Assembly (NCBI GenBank): GCA_037954325.1
Contig: JBBMNZ010000027.1
Location: 9,571,501 to 9,635,500, forward strand
Source: Fistularia commersonii
Lineage: Eukaryota; Chordata; Actinopteri; Syngnathiformes; Fistulariidae
Length of the DNA stretch: 64,000 nucleotides
Reading direction: 5' to 3'
The position numbers and the translations under genes were made by a program. Shown in pieces: positions 26,689 through 41,340 of this stretch; the first letter of the stretch is position 1; the number at the start of each line of letters is the position of its first letter. A model generated the notes under the pieces. It saw nothing but the letters and a program-made list of their open reading frames with translations, was not told the origin of the DNA and did no database searches.

Positions 26689-29600
26689 CCCTCGGTTGGG
26701 ATGAAAAATAATAAGATGAAAAACCAAAAGCCCAGTTGCAGCAGCAACAATTACTTGTAAACAGTTTAGTTAATCATATAAAAGATGACAGAAATTTGTA
26801 GGAAATCAAGATCCCGAACAGGTACTAAATTTCAAAACACAGGGGGCCTTTGTATTTGTCATAACCAAAAAATTCATTTTTTTTTTTTACTGATTTCAGC
26901 GTAATTACTTCTAAATGAAAATAGTTTTTGAAATGGCTTCTACTTTCAGGTGACTTTCGCAGTAACGCTCTGTTTGGCAGTGGCCAGTGCTCAGAGTGCA
27001 GCAGGTAGTGGGCCTGAGAAAAGGAGGGACTGTGGGAGGGGAGTCCTGTAGAAAGGCCATCTGTTCATGTATAATTACATCGTCGGGCTTCAGTTGGATC
27101 CCACTCCGCTCAGTCTGAGTACTCGGTCTCCTGGCCAACCTATAGCCCAGCTGTGTTTGATGCATTACGTCTTACGCCGCTTTTGCTTCAAGAGACAAAG
27201 GGAATGATTGAGAATATAAATATCAGGGATGTCTGACAAAGAAAGTCTTTACAAGTTGGTTTGTGCACAATGCTTTCAAAATAGCATATCTATTACAACT
27301 TCAATCAACACTGCATTTATTAGAGTGACGTCCTCCAGGTGGTTTTATTTTCAGGTACAAATTAGAATCTAGGATAAGGTACCCTCCTAGATTAAAATGG
27401 ATCAGAAGACGCCAGGGTGGGACTGTTTAACGTGGTGTGTGGAAATGACGGGTTCACTTGCGTTTGCGTACGCTGTCTTGTAAATTCGCCATCAGAGTGA
27501 CAGAATTTCATAGACTGGAACGTAATCTGAAATGTCTGCTCTCAGCCATTTTGCTATTAATCATAATCATTGGAGCTGCGCCACCTTTCACCCTTTGTAC
27601 TTGCCATGTATGTGACTTGTTTAGCGACAGATATTATACAATTTCCCAACTTGCTTTGCTTTAGCAAGTGTATATGCATTAAGTGTCTGTATTTGAAAAA
27701 AATGTGTGTGTGCAGCTTCAATCTTCCAATCAATAACAAGAGTCCGGTCTGAAGGCATCACCATCTCAAGTCTAACGATCTGTCCATGTTTTGGTCCAGA
27801 CTGCAGAGTCAAGAGCGACGCTCCGTGGCAGATGGTCACGGAGAATGGCCTCCATCGCTCCCCGCTACACAGCTTAAAAGTTTCTGTTTTTTTGCTCAAT
27901 GACACCCAGCATTGGATTTTCTTCAGGGCAGTTATTGCAAAATAAAATTAGAAAAAAAATGATTGCATTAATTGAAAACAGGATGTACTGAGAAACCTAC
28001 CATTGGATAAGACATATTGTATTTTTTATCATAAGCCGGGCGGTTTCCTCCAAGGAGATTATTTGCAGTATTTTATCATTTATTGTTTTCACCCCTTTCA
28101 GTTAGCGGCACAGACCAACATAGGCTGTAATTCACCGCTACCATTCGTGTAGCTAATGTTACAAAATCAATATTATCCAGAGATAAAAGAACGGAAATGG
28201 GACCAGAATGGCACCCACTTGATAACAATAATCTGTGAACGAACCAAACAAGTTGAAAGACAAGACGACAAATCAGAGACCGCGTCATATAAATGAAAAT
28301 AATCCATCAAGCAGGCGACATTGAACAAAATGGACATTTAAACCAGATGTTTCGCATTACACCGGTAGTTTAAGAAGCACTTCACATAACTGCCACATTC
28401 CACCTGCAGCCGGCAATTAGATGAAGAAATGTTAGCCATATGAGGCCAGACTCAGGGATCAGAGGGGATAGAAAAAGGTTTCTAATAGCTTTATGTACAT
28501 AAACTGTAAAGCCTATGTATAACATAAAATACATTTATGCATGATGAAAGATTCATGTTTGAAATACGGAAATATAGCGAAAAGATGAGGAAAAGCATAA
28601 AAGATGAGCAATCGTCCTTTGGAATGAATCAATAAACTGTACGTTCACATGACTTTTTTAAAATTCTATATATATTTAAAATGCATAATATCTAATATCT
28701 TTACAAAAGGATAGTAAAAAGTCATGAGAATTCGCATGCAGGCAATGTGATAGTGGGAGAACAAGGATTTAGCTGTACAATAGAAAGTGCATATATATTG
28801 CATGCTGGGTGAAGAGCAAAGCTGAGAAGCTTTTTTCATTGTCAAGGTTAAATGTCATATTATTCTTATCTTGCTTTTCTTCACATCCATCCTTTTGTTC
28901 CCCTCAGCGGTTGAGTTCACATGGCTGCCACATGAAGTAAGATTATGAGGCTGGATGAACTCTGGCTGCACCCCTTCCTCTCCTGGTTGCTCACCTTCCT
29001 GTCAGGTATGTCGCTATTGTGACTTTGGTTGACCGGCCGAAACCTCGAAACTGCAGATTTCTGTACGGTCAACTTAAACACATACATACGTGGACTCCGA
29101 TGGCTGTTGCTGGGAACCCATTTTATTATTCGATTCGTATCAAAGCTATTTTCATTCACCGGCAACACATTTGTTTTCATATTCACACTAAATAGAGGCT
29201 ATTTATGAGTGGGCTATACTTATAAATTTAACTTTAAGAGTTTGTTGGACAGTATTCATATTATACTCAAGAGTGTTTCCAGTAATAAATTACACCCGGA
29301 GTCTCAGTCATGACAGACTCAGAAACTTGAGGCCAACTTTATATTGAAAAAAATATGTGGCTCAATTTGAAGGCGCAGTACTTTATCATTGTGGGGGGAA
29401 AAAAAAAACAAAAAAACAAAAAACAAACCCCCGCTGTGGCTTGGTGACAAGGTGTCAACAAACCCATTTAATTTATTTTCTTGGAATTTTCTTTCTGGTG
29501 TCACAAGCCAAAAGTCTTAGCTTTGCTTTTAATAATGGTTGCATTGACCCCAAATGCAATTATTCTCTCGATTTGAAAAATGTGGATCATATCACGCACC

Positions 29601-32389
29601 TCCTCTTCAAACATTTCTTTTCGTTTTGTGCTTTCTTTATTTTTCTCATTTACCTTGAATACATTTTCTGTTGCAGCAGAAATGATCATTTTTCGCAAAA
29701 GGGATTCTACCTGCTTTGAGATGCTTTTTTTATGTGCATGTATAATGGGGTTAGTTCATTTTGTAAAGTTTAGATGGTTTCTTGCATTCAATGGCAAATG
29801 AATGGTTCACCAGGTCTGACAAGATATCAGATAGCAATATATTGTAAGGTGAATGTGCACCAGGACAGGCCGGATTTATCTAGAATCTGAGTAAAACATA
29901 ACCTTTGGATCGCTGGAATTACATCAGATGTTTTGGTCTGTGACTGTGTCTGACGGGTCAAACATTTTCTGATTAAACATGTTTTTCAAAGTTTTCTAAA
30001 CCATTACTGCGGTAAAAATATTACTATTGTGCACAGCTAGATGTGCATAGATGTAGAAATGTAAGGAAACTCTTCTATGCATCTTCATGACAGTTGCGGT
30101 CTGTCCTCCCTCTGCCCATCGAGATTTAGGGAAGTTCATTACGATACGATGCCTTCAAAATCGAGATTGGTTACCTCTGTGCGCTCAAAGATGGTATGGT
30201 TTCATTCAAGCTTGTCCACGGGCTCAAATACATGCCTGGCACATTAAACCCCATCAAGACACAATTGCACCGCTAAAGAGGCCGTGTTAAGGAGAAGAAG
30301 TTTCATCGCCAGCAGATTTCTTCTCTCTCTGCTAATCTTTGTCTAACATCTGAAGGGATGCCATAATGCCCACAGAAAGCCAGGGACGCATTCTAACTTG
30401 TAGAAGTCAACACCAAAGTCACTCTCTGGCTCACTTGTGAATACAGATGATGCTTGATATTGATCATAACTTTTTATTGCATATCGTGTGAATAATATCT
30501 CCAAGGGAAAGGCAGGTAGATTGTTTTGAAGTGATTACGGGGTTGTTTTCTCTCCCGCCGCTGCCGCATGAAATCGGGGGAAAAAAAATCAAGGATCTCA
30601 GAGAAAATGTCATCACGAGGACGTTTTTTTGTTTTTGTTTCTAAAAGCATTCATAAAAGCAGGTTAACTCTATCCAGTCTTAGCAGGTACTACTTTTCTC
30701 TGGTCTTACTGTTGTGGGATACGATTTTATGAATCAAATCAATTCGAGCTGAGGCTGGAGGACATAAAGGCACTGATTCACAGATGATTTATTGAGTCGT
30801 CATCATCTGAACTAAAAGTTTCTGGTAGTTTGAGCTGACATTAATGTGAGGTTCAAGCAAAATAAACCTGAGGCAGTTTCCGGTTCACAACCTTTTTCAC
30901 CATCAGTTTTCATTATAAATCACTAAAATGATAAAGAAACATAGTTTAACGGTGTAATTAAAAAAAAAACAACGTTACCAAGCGGGCGGTCAAATTAAAC
31001 AGTTCGGCATGATGCATGTTGCAAATAAATAATATAAACCCCTTTTTTTCTTTAAACGTGAAGTAAATAATAACAGATCCTATCAATAATTTCTAAAATA
31101 GAGAACAAATATTATCTACGTCACTCAATGGTCTTGGACAGCATTGACTCTGAGTCAGCTTAAGGGGTTTGTTTACTTACAGTCTCAGTAATCTTTAATG
31201 TCTCCTCATTACTCAGAACAGGTTTACTTTAATTGAAGAATAGCCGTAATGATTTCTTCCAACCTCCATAATGTCTTTGTATGGTGCCTTGCAAGAGGCT
31301 GCATTCCCGAATAAATGTATACAAGGCAAAGAGAATGACTTTTAGTGACACGCCTGGGAATAAGAGTGTGAAGGAGGGAAACTCAATGGCATATCGATCT
31401 CGCTCATTCCCCAGGAGTCCCTGTGCGCAGCGTTGGCAAGAGCGACTCAGGGTCTTGGTAGGAAGCTTGTAGGGTAGGCTTAGTAAATGAGCAAACAGAA
31501 ATAACACGGTAAATAAATAAATAAGCTTAGCCTTAGATTGGAATACTATATAAGTGAAAGTATTTGTGCTATAATGAATTTTGCTGACTGGTTGTGCGGG
31601 AGGTATCCCAAACCCCTTTGCGGGATTGGTTCCTGTATTCCATGGTTAAAAACTTAATTTGTCCACAAACACACAAGGTGTAAAAAGCAGAGCAACTTCA
31701 TTAAAGCTACAAACATCGTGTATTATGCCAAAATAATAGTGATAGTCTGAATGTATTGACCGCTTTTGCTAATGCAAACTCTCTAAGTGCTTCCCATCCT
31801 TGCACGTTGATCGCTTAAAAATTAAAAATTCAAGAGGAGAATAGAAAAACAAAATCTGATGCATCAAACTCAATCCTGTAATAATAAGAAACCAACAGGT
31901 CTGAAGAAAAATGAAAATGAAAAATTGAAGCGAATGAAATGATCTAAATTGATATCGATCATAACTAACGACACCTTGGCAAAATAGGACGAGGAAAAAA
32001 AGGTGTATAATGAAAATGAAAGTTACCCTTATACCCACCACTGAGGCTTGCCATACCTAACTGATCATGTCCAGTATATGGGGAGATTATCATTTATAGA
32101 CATGGAACCTCCCATTTGCCTGCTGGAGTGAAATCTAGAAATATACCCAGAAATGGCCCTCGTCTCCCTGGGTCTCGATCATTAAAGAAGTCAATAGAAA
32201 GAACCAAGAGTGCAAGGGTTGTGCACTTGGCATCTTCGGTGAAATGTCAACCTGGGGAAGGCTGGACTCACTGCTGTCAAGCGTCGCACAACCTTTATTT
32301 TTTTGTAATTATTTTTCATCCTGAAATACATCATTATAACCCAGTGTAGATAGACATTTCTTTGAGATAGTTACAAAAATGTGAAATGT

Positions 32390-32460
32390 AAAAAAAAAAA
32401 AAAAAAAAAATTAAAAATTAAAAATTAAAAATAATAATAAAAAAAAAAAAATAAAAAAAT
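32390..32460. repeat. A-rich low-complexity tract
   Basis: Long poly-A followed by AAAATT-type units. It may be a decayed retroposon tail. Confidence 0.9.
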
Positions 32461-33153
32461 GGGAATTTGTTTACCAGCCTTCAGACAAGGGTTTGAAGTT
32501 CGACGTGCACATCCTTAAAAAATTGAAGACACAACCTATGTTTGTATTGGTTACAATGGAGGCATTGGGTCATAACCGATGAAGGCATGAGGGTGAGAAG
32601 AGAGAGAGGAGTGCTTCGATATGAAATTAAAGTTATTGAATGAGTGGATTGAATAACAATCTGGAGAGTCTTGAATTTGAGCTATTTTTAGTTTATAAAA
32701 TATCACGTATCAATCTATCTTTCGTTAAGTCGTGCATCGTTTATTTCAAATACGTACAAAAACAAAGATATATGGCCATTCCAAAAAAACTAACACACAA
32801 AATATGTCCATTCATCTGTTCACAAAGGGGTGAGACAAAGTTTAAACATTTTAATTCCCACCCCTTTCCACAATTTAGCATAGTTTACATATTTTATTTT
32901 AAGCTTACTGGTTCTTAGTTCATTCATTCACTTTTTAGTATCCAATAGCCATTCTGTCCTTTTACATTTTTACTTTTTACATGTATCTGCACTAGAAAAA
33001 AAATCCTCAACATAAATATAATAGGTATGTAATGTAATCTGTGCATATATATACAGAACAAATGTTAAAAATGTAAAGCTGGACAGTTAAAAGTACCTCC
33101 ACGCTGCCATTTTAATCCAAGGTTGGTTAAAATCAGATTAAGGTGTGGTAGGT

Positions 33154-33154
<1 letters not shown>

Positions 33155-33193
<39 letters not shown>

Positions 33194-33215
33194 ACACATA
33201 CACACATACACATAC
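33155..33215. repeat. (CA)n microsatellite
   Basis: About 18 uninterrupted CA units, then CA blocks interrupted by TA. Confidence 0.97.
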
Positions 33216-35159
33216 GGGCCGTTAAATGAGTAGGAGTGTGAGACAATCTGAGCCACCAGTCGGTGCCTCCCTGTGGAAATGAGTATTTGATGCCAATGAT
33301 TATTTTTTAATGTCCCTGCAAGAAAACCACTCTGGGGTGGGAAGCTTGTAAAATGATTAAGAAACTTTTCTAGATGTCATTATTTCCTTTTTGTAACCCA
33401 TCCTACCTCTGCTAATAAATGCATATTGCATTTTTTTTTTCTATACTGCACCTCTTGTCCATGGACTGCCAAACTAGGTTCTCCTAATTATGTTTGAGAC
33501 TCAGTTCAGAAATTAATACATGCCTGATCCATTATTTAAACACGCTGGTATTCACAAATGCGTTCTAGTCGGATGTTGTTTTCTCTAAATGGTCTGCCGT
33601 GCAGGGCAGCGAGCACGGATGGCTCCTGTCAGAGGTAAAAAGCGATGCAGGAATTGATTTACTCTGCCATTTCAATCAGCCATCGGTACAAATTTTGCAG
33701 CATCAGGCATCAAGAAGGTTTGACTCTGTTTATCAACACAGCATTGAAACATTACAGACGGAGGGCAAGAAAACAAGTTTTTCATACGAGTGCCAAAGGT
33801 TACTGAATATCGCCTTCCCTGCAATCATCAGTGAAAGGGTTTCCGACACTGCCTCCCAGTAAGATTTGTTGATAACAAGATGAAGGCAATTTCTCCGCGG
33901 GTACAGGGCAACAGCAAATCCTTGGATTTATAAGAGAAACTAAATGAGGGTCAAACTCAAGCTGTTCCTGCATCAAACCTGTAGAGGAATGAACAAAAAA
34001 AAAAAAAAAACTGCTGCCAAGAACCATGACTTGATTCATTCAGCCACTCCTTTTTTTTTTCTTCTTTTTGTTTATATTAATTTGCTGTGGCCTTGAATTG
34101 GACAGAACTGCAAATAGGCTATTAACTCTACCTGAGGTGCAACAAGAAAAGGAAAATATATATACTTTTGCTGACTCGCTCGAGGGACTTTCATAGGGTA
34201 TCTTCTCAAGATGTCTCTAACATTTTTTTAAGATAAAAGGTTCACATGAGCTCCAAACCCATCCATATCACAAAGCTGACCTCATCAATAAGTATTAAAC
34301 CTTTGGTCCTTCTTTTATGTTTGTTTGTTTGTTCGTTTTCCGCCAAAGATGCCTCTCGTTCTTGCCCATGCAAGACACGAGTTGTTAAACCCGGTTATAT
34401 TTGGAAGGATTTAACGCTCTAGCTTTATTATTCACGACTGCAATTACATAGTCTAGACTACAGGATAAATGCATGTACAGCTGCAATAACTTCTCATATT
34501 GTGGGGCTTGAAGGAGACTTTGACTGAAGACTTTGGAATTATCTCATGACTTCCATCAGTGCCTCTGGGGGTAAACATTATGAGGTGGTCCACACACATG
34601 AACCCCTTGAATGAGAGATATACCGTTGGTCGGTAAAGATACATCATCCCCCATCCAGGCAGCCTTTTTGCATTAGCAGTATAATCCAGATTAGATATGT
34701 GTGGCGTATATCACTCTAAGAGGCTGCTTTTACAGCGTCACTCCACACGTCATACATCAAAACGGATCGGCCGTACTTGGCCGACTGTTTCTTATTTCCC
34801 GGCCAGACGTGACTGCTATTACCCTTAATGACTGATACAATAATTCAGAGGTGTTGCCAAGTAACAAGATCGACCTCCTCCATTAACGCTACCAATATCG
34901 GCACAGGTTAACCTCGCGCGTGAATTATATGGGTATAATAATAATGGATCGGATAATGTTTGTAATTTCATAACATATTTAACAGACAAGTGGCATTAGC
35001 GGTGCCTCAAGGTCGTCTAGTGTAAATACAATCAGAAATAGATGAAATGTATATCACTTTGAGGGCTCATCAAACTGGGTTTGGTATCAGTGCTAATTAA
35101 ATGAAACGCATTTGCTGAAATCCAAACAAATATTACCATGGATCATAATTTGCCAAATA

Positions 35160-35460
35160 TACAGGACTGTCTCAGAAAATTAGAATATTGTGATAAAGTT
35201 CTTTATGTTCTGTAATGTAATTACAAAAACAAAAAACTCATTCATTCTGGATTCATTACAAATTAATTGAAATATTGCAAGCCTTTTATTATCTTAATAT
35301 TGCTGATTATGGCTTTTTTTTTTTAAGAAAACTCAAAAATCCTATCTCAAAATATTAGAATATCATGAAAAAGTTTTTTTTTTTTAATTTTATTTTATAT
35401 TACATTACAGAAGATAAAGAACTTTATCACAATATTCTAATTTTCTGAGACGGTCCTGTA
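35160..35460. mobile_element. Tc1/mariner-like MITE with long inverted ends (copy 1)
   Basis: The ends are TACAGGACTGTCTCAG and its near-perfect reverse complement. About 60 bases at each end pair with only a couple of mismatches. TA at both borders fits TA target duplication. There is no transposase. A second copy lies in an igdcc4 intron at 62923-63213. Confidence 0.85.
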
Positions 35461-35897
35461 GGCTGCTCTGCCTGTCGGTTTAAAGACTGGATTGGATGCG
35501 GCCGTGGAGTCCATCTGTGTGGACACCAAGGTTCAAATGTTTTGCAGAAAGCAGGTGTTTGCAGGTGAAGAGCCAGCGAGGGTCTTTATCCTTGGCACAG
35601 CTCTCTGCATGTGCTTCTCTGCTCCCTGTGTCCAAACAGGAAACACCTCCTAAACAATAGACTATCTGGCAGCAAACACTGCAGTGCAGGGGGATTCTTA
35701 TCTTCAGGAGCACAAGTAATATTTAAGCCATAGTAGCTCATTTTTCACTCTTATGAAAAGCTAAAATGACTATTTTTTTCTGTAGTATAGAGTGAACACT
35801 TATCAGAATTTATCTAAATAATTTCAAATTGAGCCACCGGGGTTCATATTTGATCATCTTTTATGGGAATCATCAGAATCCGTAATATACCTTAAGG

Positions 35898-36450
35898 CAG
35901 GAGTCGGGAACCTTTTTGACTGGGGGAGCTATAAAAGCCAAATATTTCGAAATACATTTCATCGAGAGCCATATAGTATTTTTAAAGTATAATAAATTAA
36001 ATATGTCTTACTTTTAATGCGACCTCTGGTGCTGCATGGATTTGTTCGAACTGCTTTATATTTATTATATATATAAATGATATATATTTATTGTTTGCAA
36101 TTTTGTCATAGCCTATTAGACATACCGTAGATCCAAATGCAAACTTCTCTCCACGCAGCCCGGAATGCACGGTCATCATCGCCTTTTTTTCTTTTCGTCG
36201 TCTTTTCCATTACGAGGGTTGACGCGGATAAACTAGTCGGCTATCTGATACAATGACCGGGACGTGCTCTGAAGCCAATGGGTCTCATAGTAAATTTATC
36301 TTCAACACTAATTTCTTTTTACTTTAAAATGACACAATATTGTGTAGAAATATCACATGTATCTTAAAATCAGTTCCATACTGGGAGCAGTATGCCGCCG
36401 TCACCGGAGGCGCCATATATGGCTCGCGAGCCATAGGTTACCGACCGCTG
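35898..36450. mobile_element. hAT-like MITE with 8-bp target duplication
   Basis: Starts CAGGAGTCGGGAACC and ends GGTTACCGACCGCTG, inverted terminal repeats of the CAG...CTG type. It is flanked by CCTTAAGG on the left and GCTTAAGG on the right (7 of 8 identical). Near the right end is GGCTCGCGAGCC, typical of this family. Non-coding. Confidence 0.85.
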
Positions 36451-36998
36451 GCTTAAGGTAACGTTGAGCTTATACTTGTTAACTGCTCACTTTTAACGAT
36501 AATCGGGGGGAGATAAACCGGACTGAACTTTTTGAAAGTCTGTTACACATTGGCCCCAAACTCTGCCCAATTACGTTTTCGCGGTATCAGCGTTCAGGGG
36601 GGGGATTTTTACTCGGCTGTACACTGGCTACAGTTCATTAAAATTTAACTGCTGTCCCAGAGTTTATATAGTACCAAATACTTTATCGCTTTAGTCCAGT
36701 GTGATTTATGATATTGTCAATACATTAGTGTTCTTTAATGGTAAGAGATTACGAAACAGTTTTCCGAACCGAGGAGCGATTTCAGGTGAGTCGAAGCGGC
36801 CTGTAATTTTAGGGACCCTGGGCTCCGACACAAAAGATATAGGACACGGCATCAAACTTTTAGATTTCAAGACAGCCTGGGAACTTAGGACAATGACCTC
36901 TCTGTGAGCAGTTTGCATGTTCACCTCACATCTGGACAGGTTCTGCCCAGTTTGCTAGATTTCATCTCACATTCTGGAAGGCATTGAAGACTCTACAT

Positions 36999-37509
36999 CA
37001 GTGGTGGGCAAAGTACGGCCCGCGGGCCACATCCGGGCCGTTGGTCTTTTTAATCCGGCCCGCCAAAGATCGGTACAGAATTCATACTTGATGGATGGGA
37101 ATGATTGGACCAATGAATCCAGGAGCTCAAACAGGAGATAATTCCATTTTTCTGAGCTACTTGAGACCACTTTCCTCAGCTGAATGACACAGATTAGCTT
37201 TGTGATTTAGCCTTTACTGTGGACATACTGACACACGTGAATGAACTGGATGTGAAGCTACAAGGGAAAAACTGGTTTGTGTAAGAAATGCAAATAAACG
37301 TCAGAGCCTTCAAAACCGAGCTGGTTTTATTTTCAAAGCAAATGTTGGACAATGTTCATACAAATGTCAGATGCGTTCGATAGTTACTGTTAACAAATGC
37401 GTTTTTGATTATCTTTTTTAATATGTATCGTATCTTGTGCTGAGCCGGCCCGTCTGTCAAATTTTAAAAGTGAATGCCGCCCCTGAGCCAAAAAGTTTGC
37501 CCATCCCTG
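36999..37509. mobile_element. hAT element remnant with perfect 8-bp target duplication
   Basis: The ends CAGTGGTGGGCAAA and TTTGCCCATCCCTG form inverted repeats, and the perfect 8-bp duplication CTCTACAT lies on both sides (36991-36998 and 37510-37517). In the plus frame there are transposase-like words (FAFTVDILTHVNELDVKLQG) interrupted by stops. It is the same family as the element at 41649-42177, in opposite orientation. Confidence 0.9.
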
Positions 37510-37517
37510 CTCTACAT

Positions 37518-39575
37518 CCTCTGTCAGTGTGAATGAGAGAGAAACTGAAAGATTCATTCTTTTCTTTATATTGACATTGCCCAGAAAAACCTTTATTAGA
37601 CAAAAAATTCTATTCAATCAGAGACAGTGAGCCCCGAATGTTGTCTTTTTGGAATTTAACGCAAACTATTCTTTTGTTTTTGAAAATAAGCATTCTTGCT
37701 CTAGGCAAATGCATGTTTTGTATTTTTTTTTTTAAAGTGGAAAACATAACCAAACGTAGTTAAAATCCCCCGAAGCAAAATATACATAAACAAACCGGCA
37801 ACCCATGAAAGTCAATTGAGTATTCACTGTAATGTCACAGCTCACACAAACTAGCATGCCTACCTTTCACCGATAAAAGTGAGCCTCGATCACGTTAGTC
37901 ACACAAGATTTCTGTCGCTGTGTTTTTGTTAATCTGGTTTCTGATACCAGTGATGGTTTGCTTCACACCAGGAAAGAGCGGAGCTGGGAAGGTAAACCGC
38001 GGTTCTCTGGGTGATGCTCGAAGCGCGAGGGCTTCATCAGACAAGGTTCTGCACGCTTCGCCGGCTGGTGGAATCACCTGTCGGAAACGTTTCGGTATAT
38101 GTGATCACTCGTATTGCTCGCAAAATATGACTCTGGGTGGGTTGAATGCAGAAACGCGGGTTTGTAATTTGAATTGTTTGAGTTTAACAGCATATTGCAA
38201 GTCGTGTTAATACAGCCAGGGGATATTTCACCGCTGGAGATTTAGCTTCTGCCAAGCAAAGCAACAAGACACGAGAAGACGAGGGAGCAGGGAACTCATG
38301 ACATTTCTTAAATGTAGCTTCTAACAAAGCTACTTAACCGGGATTGTGATGGTTGGACTGAAATAAAGTGACAGCTTATGTAAGACAAACCATTTTAATG
38401 AAGTTCTTGTTCCTTGACATTAACGGTTGGCATGCGTTGCCGCTGTCTTCGCCTTTTGTCATGTGAGGCTGATAGTGACATTTGAATCCAGATAACGGCC
38501 GAGTGTGAGTGTGATGTACAACGCACAATGCTTGCACTTACTTGTAAAGCTGGAAAGTGGGTCGCCCAGCCCACTGAGATTCAGTCTGTACGATTCACTG
38601 ATGTGGAAATAAGTCTCCTGCATCAGGCTCGGCTAGCAATCCCGACTTCCTAAACACTATGTTTTATTCTACACAAAGCTCTGCAAAGAATGACTCGTCT
38701 CCACCGCATCTTGGCCATTACGCAGGATTTGTCACTGTTTTGCCATTTTCTAACAGGTGCTTCGAGGCTAACGTGTTGTACTGAAAAATGCTAATTCTCC
38801 CAATCTGTGTACACAGATGTGTTACAAAAAAAAAAAAAAACATCTCTCGGAGCTTTTTCCCAAATAGAGACTCAAAGGATAAAACACCTTTTGAAACATC
38901 TTCTTCAATTAATACATTTCAACTTCGATTAATACATTTCATCTTGTGCTCAGATTACTGGTAAGAAACCACGGAGGGAGCAATTGTTGATCCAAAGAAA
39001 AGCCAAATCCAAACAAAATATTAAAGGTGCCCTGTTATTCTTAGCTTGATGCCGAATGCAAACTGATATGATTATCTACTTCCATTGGTATTCTTGTAAA
39101 CGTAATTTCCCGTAGGAGTTCAGTAAAAGAGAGGCACTTTTGGTCACTCAGAATCATTTTTACCATTTAAAGCTAAAACTGTCTTTTTGAGAAGAAATCC
39201 TGTGTGGGATAATTAAAAATCTGTTACTATGCAATTCAAGTCTCATAGGGGGCTTTGTAAGTTATTATTTATTCCTAATTGTGTTTTGCAAGTGAAATCT
39301 AATGCATTGCAGGGGAATAATGACCTCCTGTCATCTTTTATTTATTCATTCGTTCAGTTGATTATTATGTTATTTTATTTTCTATATTTATTTATTTATT
39401 TTTCAATCTCTGAATAGGTGACCCTGCAATTTTGAGTTGAAACAACTGTTGTTTGAGGATCATGATTTAGAGGTGTACAATTAGACCCTTTGCAAAAAGA
39501 TATGGTGTCAGTGTGACTCATTCCCAAAAAAATTACATATATTCTTACATATGCATATACATATACATTTACATT

Positions 39576-39631
<56 letters not shown>

Positions 39632-41340
39632 TATATACATATGAGTGCTCTCAACTTACGCATATACAGGTCTACGTAAAAAAGTTAAGTTGAATTAGGG
39701 TTAAACTTTATCACTGAACAGAAAGCATGACATCCATTTTGGTTTTTATTCTACTACAAAAAAGAATTGTTATAGTTAGTTGTGGAATCACAAGGTTTTC
39801 TCCAAAAAAATTTTTTTTAGTTTGTTTAATAAGCCCAGTCTACAAACAGGACTGGCAGTATAGACTGAGTTTTATGAATACTTTGTAAAATTCTGTTATT
39901 TTCTTTGGATCTCTTTCAAGTTTGCTCAAAGTGTATTCCAGATATTGGACCAAGATCAGTTTCCCAAATGTATGTGATATTACAAAACATGGTCGTGTTC
40001 CTGCCTCAAAAATATGGATTTTAGATTTGCATAAAATATTTGGATTTTGATAACTGATGTTTCCGAACATTTTTCTGTGCATAGAAAACTCAATGGGGCA
40101 AAGCTCAGTGATTCAGCAGAACAAAAAAAAAAACAAAAACATGTTGTTGAATGCTAGGGGGGATTTTTAGTACTGCATTTAGGTACATTGGTATTACCTC
40201 GAGTATCGCCTGAGTTCAGATGAAATATGCGTTTATATGTCTGCCAGGTCAAGTGTAATATATGCGCAGACTTGAGATCCCTAAGCTTTGACATCAGGTC
40301 AGAGTTTGTTGTAATGTAAGGGCGAGGAAAACCATTGTCAGATGACTGATGGCCAGAAGCCAGCACTTTACTCTGTGCAAACCTTCACTGGCAGGCAGCA
40401 GGCCGGCTTAAATCTGCAAGCCCGTCCAAAGCCGGGGGATGTCGTTGCTGTGGCTGGCTCACAGCTAGAGCTGGATCGACTCACTCTTGGCCATCTGTAA
40501 GCAAGCGATCCAGGCATGCCGTTTGTTCATTACAAAACTCGGGCATCCCCACCCCGCACCCTAACCCCCCCGGGTGGTCGTATCCTCAGCCGTGGGGCTC
40601 GAAGTTTACTTCGAATCAGAGGCGAGGAAAAATCGAATCATAATTTGGAAAATAAGCAAACGATTTTAATGATTTTCCACACCCTCGCGTTACGTCGTAG
40701 TGCAGGGAATGGGTGAGTTTTCAAGCTTGCTCTCCCTCCAGGGTGCTATCGAGGCCGGCCGATAGCTCGGGGAATCGTGCAAAGAACCCAGGGGACGGCA
40801 GAAGCTGACGGTCCAGAGGTGTTATTGTCAGCTCTGCGGTTGCTCTGCCAGCCGTGCCCTTGCTCACATTTCACGTGTACTTTATAGGAGTGCATTAAAG
40901 TTTATTGTAAAGGCACACTGGATACAGTAGAAAAGCCATAATGTGTCGTTGAAATTAAAAAGATAAACTTCACATCCACAACCATCCTTTCAAATTCCTC
41001 TTTCTCCCGCCGGATTCATTTATCCTCTCTCTCATCCCCCATTTTCTCTTTCCCCAGGCTGTCTCTGTTTAGTTTGGGGAATGTTTGATTGATAGGTCGT
41101 AACACACAGCAGGGCTGACATTGAGAAAATGTTTTATCCGTAAGGTGTCTTATTTCTTCAGCTAATGCCAGTGAATTAGCTGGGCGTTAATAAGGTGACG
41201 CGCAACGAATCGGTGACTGAAAACCACATTGTTTTTTGAAAATCAAATTGTGATTTACCTTGTCGACGTGCAGGAAATTATTTCAGCTTGTTTAGGTGAG
41301 GCGCTACGCACGAGGCAGCCATGTTTCACAAAGATCATGA
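37518..41340. other. gene-free intergenic stretch
   Basis: No coding region supported. It contains the (ATACAT)n tract at 39546-39642. Other short frames lack family signal. Confidence 0.5.
39546..39642. repeat. (ATACAT)n microsatellite
   Basis: About 16 hexamer units, mostly ATACAT with some ATTTAC and ATGCAT variants, ending in a short (AT)n. Confidence 0.95.

Larger units (their letters stand above)
26697..35159. other. gene-free intergenic stretch
   Basis: No coding region was supported over about 8.5 kb. Recognised content is limited to an A-rich tract at 32390-32460 and a (CA)n at 33155-33215. The rest is unique-looking and could hold distal enhancers, which I cannot test. Confidence 0.5.

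Noticed and set aside
26911..27165. 84-codon minus-strand frame (QLKPDDVIIHEQMAF)
   Set aside because: Reads somewhat protein-like, but has no recognised similarity, no upstream or downstream exon and no repeat structure; left unassigned.
33599..33862. 87-codon plus-strand frame (GIDLLCHFNQPSVQIL)
   Set aside because: Starts without context, no recognised family and no neighbouring exons.
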